Shown here piece by piece: positions 7,732 through 16,211 of a DNA stretch of 62,140 nucleotides. Every line of letters starts with the position of its first letter. The first letter of the stretch is position 1. Origin of the DNA: Candidatus Nitrotoga sp. CP45 (lineage in GTDB: Bacteria > Pseudomonadota > Gammaproteobacteria > Burkholderiales > Gallionellaceae); contig QFXJ01000046.1 in the NCBI GenBank assembly GCA_003402375.1, forward strand, positions 1 to 62,140, in the 5' to 3' direction. The translations under genes and the position numbers were made by a program. Below the pieces are notes generated by a model. It was given only the letters and a program-made list of their open reading frames with translations, had not been told where the DNA came from and did no database searches.

Positions 7732-9105
7732 GTGCAGATATTGATACTCGGGGCAGGACAGGTTGGTTCAACAGTGGCGGAGAGTTTGGTTGGAGAAAAT
7801 ATCGATATCACCGTGGTTGATACTGACGTGGAAAAATTGCGCTTGCTGCAAGACCGCTTTGATCTACGCACCCTAGTGGGAAATGCTTCCCATCCTTCTG
7901 TATTGGAGCAGGCGGGTATTGCAGATGTTGATATGTTGTTAGCTGTTACGCAAAGTGATGAGGTTAACATGGTGGCCTGTAAACTTGCCGCCAGCCTGTA
8001 TAACACTCCGACTAAAATTGCCCGCATTCGCGCTGCGAATTATCTGGAACATCCTGAAATATTTAGTACCGATAATTTTTGTGTCGATTTTTCCATTTGC
8101 CCGGAACAGATACTCACTGACTACATCAATAAATTAATTGAGTTTCCAGAAGCCCTGCAAGTGCTGGAATTCGCTAGTGGTAAGGTGTCCCTGGTGGCGG
8201 TCAAGGCGTTTGAGGGGGGGCCTCTGGTCGGGCGGGAATTGCGTTACCTACGCACGCATATGCCCCATGTTGATACTCGCGTTGCGGCAATTTTCCGCCA
8301 AGACAGACCAATTGTTCCAGAAGCCAGTACGGTGTTCAAGGCAGGTGACGAGGTTTTCTTTATTGCTGCAACTGAAAATATCCGTACGGTGTTGAAAGAG
8401 TGGCGTCACATGGATAAGCCAGTCAAACGTGTGATGATTGTCGGGGGTGGCAATATAGGACGTAGGCTGGCGCGAGCGCTGGAGCGCGATTATCAGGTTA
8501 AGCTTATAGAGCACAACAAAAAAGCATGTGAGCGACTGGCGGCCGAACTTACCCATACGCTGGTACTTTGTGGCGATGGAACCGATGAGAACCTGCTGGC
8601 GTCCGAACATATAGCTGATGTGGATGTGTTTTGTTCTCTGACGAATGATGACGAGAACAATATCATGTCTTCGCTGCTAGCCAAAAAAGGAGGGGCACGT
8701 AAAGTACTTTCGTTGATCAATCGTAGTTCGTATGTTGATTTAGTGCAGGGTGGCAAGATAGATATTGCACTATCACCGGCCCACGTAACGATAGGCTCAT
8801 TGCTCGCCTACGTGCGCCAAGGCGATGTGGCAGTGGTGCATGCGCTTAGGCGTGGAGCAGCAGAGGCGCTGGAGATGGTGGTACATGGCGAGCGGCAGTC
8901 GTCTAAAGTTGTAGGGCGGCGCATTGATGAAATTGAATTGCCTAAAGGCGCGACTATTGGCACGATAGTGCGTGGTGAGCAGGTAATCATGGGACACCAC
9001 GACACGGTGATTGAGGCGGACGACCATGTCATCGTATTCGTGATCAACAAAAAGATGATTAGCAAGGTCGAGAAATTGTTTCAGGTCGACATAGGATTCT
9101 TTTAA
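7732..9105 (+). CDS. trkA: Trk potassium uptake regulatory NAD-binding protein TrkA
   Basis: A 457-residue cytoplasmic RCK protein built from two tandem units. Each is a Rossmann nucleotide-binding domain followed by a TrkA-C domain. The first unit opens with ILILGAGQVGSTVA and the second, near residue 225, with VMIVGGGNIGRRLA, both GxGxxG folds for NAD(H). TrkA binds the TrkH channel and gates potassium uptake in response to nucleotides. The start is a GTG, preceded by AAAGGCAG. The stop codon overlaps the trkH start (TAATG), so the two are translationally coupled. The length matches E. coli TrkA (458). A possible structured leader lies upstream. Confidence 0.95.
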   Translation: MQILILGAGQVGSTVAESLVGENIDITVVDTDVEKLRLLQDRFDLRTLVGNASHPSVLEQAGIADVDMLLAVTQSDEVNMVACKLAASLYNTPTKIARIRAANYLEHPEIFSTDNFCVDFSICPEQILTDYINKLIEFPEALQVLEFASGKVSLVAVKAFEGGPLVGRELRYLRTHMPHVDTRVAAIFRQDRPIVPEASTVFKAGDEVFFIAATENIRTVLKEWRHMDKPVKRVMIVGGGNIGRRLARALERDYQVKLIEHNKKACERLAAELTHTLVLCGDGTDENLLASEHIADVDVFCSLTNDDENNIMSSLLAKKGGARKVLSLINRSSYVDLVQGGKIDIALSPAHVTIGSLLAYVRQGDVAVVHALRRGAAEALEMVVHGERQSSKVVGRRIDEIELPKGATIGTIVRGEQVIMGHHDTVIEADDHVIVFVINKKMISKVEKLFQVDIGFF

Positions 9106-10562
9106 TGCAGCGTTCGTTAACAGTTATTCACGCACTTGGCATGATGTTAATTGTGTTTAGCGTAACGTATATATTCCCTATTGGTACATCGCTGATTTAT
9201 CAAGATGGCACATTGATAGATTTTGTTCTGGCGATGGTAATGACATTTGCGGTGGGTTGCTTGATGTGGATGCTTACACGTCACAACAAAGGCGAGCTGT
9301 CCATTCGCCATGGTTATTTTCTGGTAGTGATGATGTGGACGGCGATGCCTGCTTTTGCCACGCTGCCGTTATTGTTAGTGACCAACGGCCTGTCGTTCAC
9401 CGACGCTTACTTTGAAACGATGTCTGGCATGACAACCACGGGCGCGACTGTGTTGGCCGGACTGGACACTTTGCCACCCGCCATCAACCTGTGGCGACAC
9501 GAATTGGTCTGGTTGGGTGGCATGGGTATTATCGTGCTTGCGGTGGCAATTTTACCCTTGCTTGGCGTCGGTGGCCGTCAATTGTATAAGGCGGAAACGC
9601 CCGGCCCGATGAAGGATTCCACCCTCACCCCGCGTATTACCGAAACCGCACGCAATTTATGGCTGGTATATCTTTGTATTACCGTGGTCTGCACCATATC
9701 GTTAAACGTGGCAGGGATGTCCTGGCTGGATGCTATATGCCATGCGTTTTCCACGATGGGGTTGGGTGGGTTTTCCACGCATGACGCTAGCGTAGGATAC
9801 TTTAACTCTGCTGCTATTGAATTTGTGCTGATCGTATTTATGCTGCTGGCAGCAATGAATTTCGCGACGCACTTTCTAGTATGGCGCGCAAAGAGCTTGA
9901 AACTATATTTGCGTGACACCGAGGCCTTTGCCACCATAGTACTGATATTGATGAGCTGCCTAGGCATAGGTATATTTCTATGGTGGCATGGGGTTTACCC
10001 GGGTTTCTGGACGGCGCTAAGGCACGCAAGTTTTAATCTGGTCTCGATTGCGACCGACTGTGGCTTCGCCAGTGTGGATTTTAACGGCTGGCCCATGTTT
10101 GCGCCGTTGTGGATGTTGTTTTTAAGTTGTATTTCCGCCAGTTCCGGTTCTACTGGAGGCGGTATTAAAATGATTCGCACGCTGATTTTAATCAAGCAGG
10201 CAGAGTATTCGTTTCTTAAACTGTTGCACCCGGCCGCAATAAGTCCGTTAAAAATTGGCAGCCGCGTGGTGCCAGACAATATTGTGCTTTCGGTATTGGG
10301 TTTTATCTTTCTTTATTTCATGAGCGTAGTCGTACTGACCTTTGTACTGGTGATCAGTGGATTGGATTTTGTATCCGCTTTTTCTGGGATAATTGCTTGT
10401 ATAAACAATGCTGGTCCTGGTTTAGGGATATTGGGTCCGGCAAGCAACTACGGGGTCTTGAGTGATTTTCAAACTTGGGTATGTACCGTGGCCATGTTAA
10501 TTGGGCGCTTGGAAATAGTTACCGTCCTGATTATTTTTACTGCGTATTTTTGGCGGAGGTAA
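9105..10562 (+). CDS. trkH: Trk potassium uptake channel TrkH
   Basis: A 485-residue inner membrane protein of the TrkH/KtrB superfamily, with four repeated M1-P-M2 units forming the potassium pore. Selectivity-filter loops are recognisable: SGMTTTGATV in the first unit, FSTMGLGGFST in the second, ATDCGFASVDF in the third and CINNAGPGLG in the fourth. A STGGGIK segment lies between the third and fourth repeats. It shares one base with the trkA stop codon, so the pair forms a translationally coupled operon. The length equals that of typical TrkH. The rfbD gene follows 40 bp later. Confidence 0.95.
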   Translation: MQRSLTVIHALGMMLIVFSVTYIFPIGTSLIYQDGTLIDFVLAMVMTFAVGCLMWMLTRHNKGELSIRHGYFLVVMMWTAMPAFATLPLLLVTNGLSFTDAYFETMSGMTTTGATVLAGLDTLPPAINLWRHELVWLGGMGIIVLAVAILPLLGVGGRQLYKAETPGPMKDSTLTPRITETARNLWLVYLCITVVCTISLNVAGMSWLDAICHAFSTMGLGGFSTHDASVGYFNSAAIEFVLIVFMLLAAMNFATHFLVWRAKSLKLYLRDTEAFATIVLILMSCLGIGIFLWWHGVYPGFWTALRHASFNLVSIATDCGFASVDFNGWPMFAPLWMLFLSCISASSGSTGGGIKMIRTLILIKQAEYSFLKLLHPAAISPLKIGSRVVPDNIVLSVLGFIFLYFMSVVVLTFVLVISGLDFVSAFSGIIACINNAGPGLGILGPASNYGVLSDFQTWVCTVAMLIGRLEIVTVLIIFTAYFWRR

Positions 10563-10602
10563 TCGAATGTTTCATAAATTTTGTGTATAGCTAGGACTAG
10601 TG

Positions 10603-11526
10603 ATGATATTACAGAAACCAGTTATTTTGCTATTCGGCAAGAATGGCCAAGTTGGCTTTGAATTGCAAAGAGCATTGTCGCCGTTGGGCTTGGTGCATGC
10701 CTTTGGCCGACAAGATTGCGATTTGGCTAATTTATCGCAAGATTTATCACAAGTAAGAGAAACTGTACGTCAGCTACGCCCCGATATTATTGTGAATGCT
10801 TCGGCTTACACCGCAGTAGATAAGGCCGAGAGCGAACCACAGGTTGCTTACCTAATTAATGACGCTGTACCCAGTGCGCTCGCAGAGGAGGCAGCCTCTA
10901 TAGGCGCACTGCTCGTGCATTATTCGACCGATTATGTGTTCGATGGTAAGCAGTCCGGGTGGTATGTAGAAGACGATATCCCAAACCCGCAATCAGTTTA
11001 CGGTGCAAGCAAACTAGCGGGCGAGAATGGAATTGCCGCGGTTGGTTGCCGCAATTTGATATTCCGTACCAGTTGGGTATTTGGTGTGCACGGTGGAAAT
11101 TTCGCCAAAACAATTCTTAGGCTTGCTAAAGAGCGGGAATCGCTTAATGTAATAGCTGATCAGTATGGTGCTCCGACGTCAGCGCATTTAATTGCGGATG
11201 TTACCGCCCAGGTTATTGCTCAGTATTGGAACGAAGTAAATCGAGAAAGCTTTCCCTATGGCATCTATCATTTGGTTGCTGCTGGTGAAACAACTTGGTA
11301 CGAGTATGCCAAATACGTCATTGCTTATGCTGAAAAGGCAGGAATTGAATTACGGTTAAAATCGAGTGCAATTGAAGCAATTCCCAGCATCAACTATCCA
11401 TTGCCTGCACCACGTCCGTCCAATTCCAAGCTTGATAGTGGAAAGCTGCGGAAAACGTTTGATCTGACTCTTCCAGATTGGCATCAAGACATGGTGCCTG
11501 TATTGGAGAAAATTATTACGGTTTAA
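10603..11526 (+). CDS. rfbD: dTDP-4-dehydrorhamnose reductase
   Basis: A 307-residue short-chain dehydrogenase/reductase-type enzyme for the last step of dTDP-L-rhamnose synthesis. The N-terminal nucleotide-binding GKNGQVGFEL replaces the usual GxxGQVG pattern. NASAYTAVDKAESE, STDYVFDG and YGASKLAGE (the Tyr-x-x-x-Lys catalytic pair) are clear family motifs. The ATG at 10603 is preferred over a GTG at 10600 because AGGA lies seven bases before it. The usual partners rfbA, rfbB and rfbC are not in the window, so this copy stands apart from a rhamnose cluster. It sits directly behind trkAH on the same strand. Confidence 0.93.
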   Translation: MILQKPVILLFGKNGQVGFELQRALSPLGLVHAFGRQDCDLANLSQDLSQVRETVRQLRPDIIVNASAYTAVDKAESEPQVAYLINDAVPSALAEEAASIGALLVHYSTDYVFDGKQSGWYVEDDIPNPQSVYGASKLAGENGIAAVGCRNLIFRTSWVFGVHGGNFAKTILRLAKERESLNVIADQYGAPTSAHLIADVTAQVIAQYWNEVNRESFPYGIYHLVAAGETTWYEYAKYVIAYAEKAGIELRLKSSAIEAIPSINYPLPAPRPSNSKLDSGKLRKTFDLTLPDWHQDMVPVLEKIITV

Positions 11527-11778
11527 AAATCATGATCGAATAAAATTCCAAGATTACAAGCACTGGTGGAATGAAGCTTCGTACGCACAGTGCGGCGGGG
11601 TGGGATTCGATGGTGTTGTTATTGATGCGACCGGATGAAGTATCAACTTCCGTTCGGCCTGATCCTGTCCAACGCGTTGAATAAATTTACATTTAGACAA
11701 GCTCAATGCGAACGGACTTTATATATAATCAGGCCACATCAATAGCTGCCCCGAATGCCCAAATTACCAAGTGCTCAA

Positions 11779-12270
11779 TTATTCACCGGAGCGTACTAAG
11801 CGCACCCGGTAACCAGCACTGTTATGCTCCGAGCCGTAGTCCACGTAGCCATAATCGAAATTAACTCCCCAAGCGTAAGCAGGCTCGTCAGCCGCAGGCG
11901 GAGCGGACCAAAAAGGAGACCCTGGCGTTCCTGGAAATGCGTCCGTATCAATCGCCGGGTTACAGCGGTTGGAATCCACAATGCTCGACAGTTCCTTTAA
12001 ACTGGGGAGACGCCAAGGTTTACCACTGGTTAAGGCTTCGTTCTTAGCCCAGCTCTGAGCCTGATCCGAACTATAAGCGGTTGCGGTCCCACTATAACCA
12101 TTGGCTGTGATCTTCATGCCTTCTGCGCAGCGCCGCCAGATAAGGCCGGTAACGCTGTCAGTGACTTCATTGCCATCAGTTGAAATTACATACCGGGCCT
12201 GCGTTTGTCCATTTAGGTCGCCTAGCTCAGCTACTGCATCCGCCAGCGGCATGGGGGTAACGGTTTTCAT
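11779..12270 (-). CDS. DUF1566 (Lcl C-terminal) domain protein
   Basis: A 163-residue protein dominated by a DUF1566 domain. It shows VTDSVTGLIWRRCAEGM, KPWRLPSLKELSSIVD and a C-terminal GYRVRLVRSGE, which resembles a C-type-lectin-like fold. No signal peptide is visible at this start. The second ATG (12270) is chosen because AGGAG lies seven bases upstream, while the first ATG at 12276 is only one base from it. Function unknown; such domains are common in cell-surface proteins. The product may be the C-terminal remnant of a longer protein, or a stand-alone lectin-like domain. Another DUF1566 gene, clearly exported, is at 41631. Confidence 0.75.
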   Translation of the reverse strand: MKTVTPMPLADAVAELGDLNGQTQARYVISTDGNEVTDSVTGLIWRRCAEGMKITANGYSGTATAYSSDQAQSWAKNEALTSGKPWRLPSLKELSSIVDSNRCNPAIDTDAFPGTPGSPFWSAPPAADEPAYAWGVNFDYGYVDYGSEHNSAGYRVRLVRSGE

Positions 12271-12510
12271 GATCATGCTCCTAAAAATTAAGTAATGTAG
12301 ATCCGCGCATCTTATTCTGTGCTATTTAAATAATTAGAAACAACATTCCATTATATTTAATTTTGATCAAGAGTGTCCGGCTAGCTTTTAATTTTACTTC
12401 TGAAAGCTCCACCCGTAAATATGGGTAAGACACTGTTCGTTTAGCGCATAGATTCCTTCGTTAACATACGCAGCACAGTTGAACTGAAGCGGGAGCATGA
12501 GGCATCCTGT

Positions 12511-12531
12511 ATCGTTTGGATGCAAAACGAT
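12511..12531. promoter_or_regulatory. Palindrome 1 upstream of trxA
   Basis: A perfect 7-bp inverted repeat, ATCGTTT (12511-12517) and AAACGAT (12525-12531), flanks the 7-base centre GGATGCA. It lies 161 bases before the trxA start and shares its GGATGCA centre with a second palindrome at 12596. It may be a regulator binding site. Confidence 0.35.
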
Positions 12532-12595
12532 AGGGCATGTATACGGATAAATATGCACAAAACATATGCAAACACTTCACATTTTGCCTTTTTTT

Positions 12596-12616
12596 AGTTA
12601 GGATGCATCCCTAACT
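12596..12616. promoter_or_regulatory. Palindrome 2 upstream of trxA
   Basis: Arms AGTTAGG (12596-12602) and CCTAACT (12610-12616) flank a 7-base centre ATGCATC. The arms plus centre contain GGATGCATCC, itself a palindrome. It lies 76 bases before the trxA start. A T-run precedes it rather than follows it on the plus strand, so it does not look like a terminator for plus-strand transcripts. The remaining part of the 12271-12691 gap shows no gene. Confidence 0.35.
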
Positions 12617-12691
12617 TCTGTAGCGCGCCTTCACTCAGCTTCACATAAATCAATTGTATCGTTAACCTCTAATTATAAAGCGAGATTCATC

Positions 12692-13018
12692 ATGAGTGAG
12701 CATATCCATTATGTTACTGATCCAACTTTTGCCGCCGATGTACTACAAGCACCCTTGCCAGTACTGGTAGATTATTGGGCAGAATGGTGCGGCCCATGCC
12801 GTAGTATCGCTCCGATTCTGGAAGAAATTGCCAAGGAATATGCTGGGCGTATGACCGTAGCAAAAATGAATGTGGATGAAAACCAGCAAACTCCACAGAA
12901 ATATGGTGTCCGCGGTATTCCCACGCTGATGCTGTTCAAGAACGGAAATATCGAAGCAACCAAAGTTGGCGCGCTATCTAAATCGCAGCTCACCGCATTT
13001 ATTGACAGTCATATTTAA
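12692..13018 (+). CDS. trxA: Thioredoxin 1
   Basis: A 108-residue classical thioredoxin with the redox-active WCGPC at residues 32-36 and the conserved cis-proline loop GIPTLMLF. It reduces disulfides in ribonucleotide reductase, peroxidases and other cytoplasmic proteins, and is itself reduced by thioredoxin reductase. Length and motifs match E. coli TrxA closely. It precedes rho by 172 bases, the conserved trxA-rho arrangement of many proteobacteria. The long upstream gap holds two palindromes that could mediate control. A second thioredoxin (trxC) is at 44875, and the class Ia ribonucleotide reductase that it may serve is at 31223-35037. Confidence 0.96.
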   Translation: MSEHIHYVTDPTFAADVLQAPLPVLVDYWAEWCGPCRSIAPILEEIAKEYAGRMTVAKMNVDENQQTPQKYGVRGIPTLMLFKNGNIEATKVGALSKSQLTAFIDSHI

Positions 13019-13190
13019 ATCATCTAAACTGAAATTATGGTTTTTTTGTTTCGTTTGCTCCTGTTACATAATACTCACAAATCCTAATACTCAAGGCAGT
13101 TCATGTCATGCACGCGGCATCCTCGCGCAAACGGTAATACCTCCCTAAGCAGGCTCCCTAAACTTCGTAATATCACCCATCCATTTTTAT

Positions 13191-14447
13191 ATGCATTTAT
13201 CTGACCTCAAGACCAAACACATCACCGAACTGGTAAGCATAGCAACAACAAACCAGATCGACAATGCCAATCGCATGCGTAAGCAAGACCTGATTTTCGC
13301 CCTGCTTAAAAATCAGGCAAAAAAAGGTGAGAGTATTTTCGGCGAAGGTACGCTGGAAGTATTACCCGATGGATTTGGCTTTTTGCGCTCGCCGGACATT
13401 TCTTACTTGGCGGGACCGGATGACATTTACGTTAGTCCAAGCCAGATCCGTCGTTTCAACTTACATACCGGGGACTCGATTGAAGGCGAGATCCGCACTC
13501 CCAAAGAAGGGGAGCGTTACGTTGCCTTAGTAAAGGTAGACAAGGTTAATTCTGAGGCTCCGGAAAATACGAAGAACAAGATACTGTTCGAAAACCTGAC
13601 GCCGCTGTTCCCAACTAAGCAAATGGCACTGGAGCGAGACATCCGTGCCGAGGAAAACGTTACTGGTCGTATTATTGATATAGTCGCTCCCATTGGTAAA
13701 GGCCAGCGTGGGTTGCTGGTAGCCTCGCCAAAATCTGGCAAGACCGTGATGTTGCAGCATATCGCCCATTCCATCGCGGCAAACAACCCGGATGCACATT
13801 TGATTGTTCTATTGATCGACGAACGTCCCGAAGAAGTTACCGAAATGAGCCGTAGCGTGCGCGGTGAAGTGGTTGCTTCTACCTTTGACGAGCCTGCCAC
13901 ACGTCACGTTCAGGTCGCTGAAATGGTGCTGGAAAAAGCCAAGCGCCTAGTTGAACATAAAAAGGATGTGGTTATTCTTCTGGATTCCATCACTCGGCTA
14001 GCGCGTGCATACAACACTGTTGTACCGTCTTCCGGCAAAGTGCTTACTGGCGGCGTTGATGCTAATGCCCTGCAGCGTCCTAAACGTTTTTTCGGAGCGG
14101 CCCGTAATGTTGAAGAAGGCGGCTCACTTACCATTATCGCTACAGCGCTAGTGGATACCGGTTCCCGTATGGACGATGTGATTTACGAAGAATTTAAGGG
14201 AACCGGTAATATGGAAATTCATCTTGACCGGCGCATGGCAGAGAAACGCATCTATCCGGCCATTAACATTAATCGTTCCGGTACACGTAGAGAAGAGTTG
14301 CTGATTAAATCAGACCTTTTGTCCAAAATTTGGGTGCTGCGCAAACTACTCTATCCGATGGATGAATTGGAATCAATGGAATTTCTACTGGATAAAATTA
14401 AAGCGACTAAGAACAACGCTGATTTTTTCGATTCAATGCGCCGCTAA
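13191..14447 (+). CDS. rho: Transcription termination factor Rho
   Basis: A 418-residue RNA-dependent hexameric ATPase that ends transcription at Rho-dependent sites. The N-terminal Rho-N and RNA-binding domains include the primary RNA site motif [10 protein letters not shown]. The ATPase domain has the Walker A stretch [11 protein letters not shown], the motif [12 protein letters not shown], and the Q/R-loop region [21 protein letters not shown]. Length matches the family (E. coli 419). The 172-base gap from trxA could hold its own leader. The AAA-ATPase gene converges on it from the other side. Confidence 0.97.
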   Translation: MHLSDLKTKHITELVSIATTNQIDNANRMRKQDLIFALLKNQAKKGESIFGEGTLEVLPDGFGFLRSPDISYLAGPDDIYVSPSQIRRFNLHTGDSIEGEIRTPKEGERYVALVKVDKVNSEAPENTKNKILFENLTPLFPTKQMALERDIRAEENVTGRIIDIVAPIGKGQRGLLVASPKSGKTVMLQHIAHSIAANNPDAHLIVLLIDERPEEVTEMSRSVRGEVVASTFDEPATRHVQVAEMVLEKAKRLVEHKKDVVILLDSITRLARAYNTVVPSSGKVLTGGVDANALQRPKRFFGAARNVEEGGSLTIIATALVDTGSRMDDVIYEEFKGTGNMEIHLDRRMAEKRIYPAININRSGTRREELLIKSDLLSKIWVLRKLLYPMDELESMEFLLDKIKATKNNADFFDSMRR

Positions 14448-14598
14448 AATTTTAATAGATTTAATCTAAAAATTAATATGGTTCCATGCGGGTTCGGCTT
14501 GATTTTGATCCAAAAAGCCTTGAGTTAATCAATCCTGTAGGAATGTAGTACTTGACAGCTTTCTGCCTGCGGCTACGATTGAACTAGCGTTAAACCAA

Positions 14599-15831
14599 TT
14601 AGCGTTCGCTGGGCCTGCTGAATATTCTCTCCTTGGGCCGGGGGAAATTTGTTTTTACGGCCGTAGTGTCGGCTAAATTGCAGCCTTTTCGCATATTATC
14701 TTCTTCCCGCTCTAAGGCAAAAGCAGCCATCATTGTTGATGAATGGGTAGCCAAAATAATCGTCAAACCAGGAAACTGTTCCTGCGCCATTTTTTTAAGC
14801 TGGGTAAGAAGTCGTTGTTGCCAGTCTTCGTGTAGATGTGCTTCAGGTTCGTCAATCAGCAAAATTGTGTTGCGTGTCATATATGCGCCGAGGCGCACAA
14901 ACAATTGCACCAGACTTTTTTCCCCATTGCTGAGTGTATCGAGTCGGTGCAAATTTTCATTGCGCACGACTTCAACCTCATGTGGATCTTTGCGAACATC
15001 CTTGATTGCGGTACAAGTATTAGCAAAAACTCGCTCATTGACCAATTTGACAGCGCGATCAAAACGTCCGTCATCAAGCCACTTCAGCCAAACCAGCAGG
15101 TTATCGAGCGAGTCACGCCAATCGCCGCTTTCTGTGCCAAAAGAGTACGAAGGTGCGTAATTCCAGTTCAAAGGGGGAACAATGGCGCGGTGCTGATCTG
15201 GATTAACTGGCGCAATATCACGATAGGCCGAGAAATAAATGACTGTGGGCCAGTCTAGTATGCTTTCTTCAAAGCCACCAATTTTTTCACCTGTGGCTGC
15301 ATCAACACCTGAAATAAAGTTTGTAATCCATTTGTCATGCAGGCCAATTGTCGACCAGATTTCTGCTTCATTGCGGCAGAAGCCAAAACGATGCCATTGT
15401 TGTGCCCCCACTTTGCTCAGTGCTTCTTCGTCCCACTGACGCAAGTTACTTTCCGCCTCTAGCTGGCCAGCAAGCAGGGACAATACAGCAACTTGTTCAT
15501 GGCCATCTTCACTGTAGTGAATGCGAAAATCCAATTGTGCCCGTCCCGGGCCGCGATCCAGGTTTTCCAGGTTAAACGGTGTGTCGAAGCGGCGATTATG
15601 GGCTGCGGCTAAATCCTGAGGCTTGCTAAAGCCAGTCATCCCCATTAAGGCTGAAATTAGTTCCAATATCGTTGTCTTGCCTCGTCCATTTTTTGAATGG
15701 AGCATAAAGAAATTGCAAGACTCGTTATTATTGTCAGTGAAGTTTATTTCCTCGGGTTGTATTTGAAATGGACCAATGTGGTCTACGGTCAGCCATAATG
15801 GCGTAAACTCATATATCTGGAAGTTATCCAT
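14599..15831 (-). CDS. Orphan AAA/ABC-type ATPase (SMC-like), function unknown
   Basis: A 410-residue ATP-binding protein. The P-loop SKNGRGKT (46-53) has Ser where Gly or Ala is usual. An ABC-like signature LSNGEKSL lies near residue 300, Walker B is TILLIDEPEAHLH (Asp327-Glu328), and ATHSS (His363) is the switch histidine. This order is typical of the AAA_15/AAA_21 group, which includes OLD-family, PtuA-like and other defence ATPases as well as repair proteins. No TOPRIM nuclease domain is visible after the ATPase core, and no partner gene flanks it. It is placed between rho and clpB, convergent with rho. The sequence supports only an ATPase call; an antiphage role is a guess. Confidence 0.8.
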   Translation of the reverse strand: MDNFQIYEFTPLWLTVDHIGPFQIQPEEINFTDNNNESCNFFMLHSKNGRGKTTILELISALMGMTGFSKPQDLAAAHNRRFDTPFNLENLDRGPGRAQLDFRIHYSEDGHEQVAVLSLLAGQLEAESNLRQWDEEALSKVGAQQWHRFGFCRNEAEIWSTIGLHDKWITNFISGVDAATGEKIGGFEESILDWPTVIYFSAYRDIAPVNPDQHRAIVPPLNWNYAPSYSFGTESGDWRDSLDNLLVWLKWLDDGRFDRAVKLVNERVFANTCTAIKDVRKDPHEVEVVRNENLHRLDTLSNGEKSLVQLFVRLGAYMTRNTILLIDEPEAHLHEDWQQRLLTQLKKMAQEQFPGLTIILATHSSTMMAAFALEREEDNMRKGCNLADTTAVKTNFPRPKERIFSRPSER

Positions 15832-16154
15832 TGATTGTTTCTCCTTATGGCCATGGCCTGCACAATGTTGTAGTCATTCAGCAAGATGCCGCCATACACA
15901 CGAGCTGTCGGTTGACCCAGGAGCCGCCAGCATTCGCCCGTTCACGGCAAGCTTTCCGTACCGGACTCATGGAAAAACGAAAAATATTTTAGACTAAAGA
16001 GGATTGCTCAGTCAAGGTGAAGCGAGGTCAGATCGATTGTAAAAAGATGGGTGTAGAGATTGGCGGGGCATGCTTTATTAATACAGCCCTTTTGCAATAT
16101 GTAACCTTGAGTAGCTGAGTTTGTATTAATTTGATCGAATATAGTTTTGGGATA

Positions 16155-16182
16155 CTTGAAATTTCAACCATTTGCCCCATCT
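16155..16182 (+). promoter_or_regulatory. Sigma-32 (heat-shock) promoter of clpB
   Basis: CTTGAA (16155-16160) and CCCCATCT (16175-16182) are separated by 14 bases. This fits the sigma-32 consensus CTTGAAA-N-CCCCATnT almost exactly. The site lies 30 bases upstream of the clpB start codon and points into it, so clpB is very probably heat-shock induced. A good AAGGAG ribosome site follows at 16200-16205. Confidence 0.88.
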
Positions 16183-16211
16183 ATCAACTAATAATTTTTT
16201 AAGGAGCCATT

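Noticed and set aside
11779-12270. DUF1566 gene considered as the target of a diversity-generating retroelement
   Set aside because: No reverse transcriptase gene or template repeat is in the window; listed only as a weak finding.
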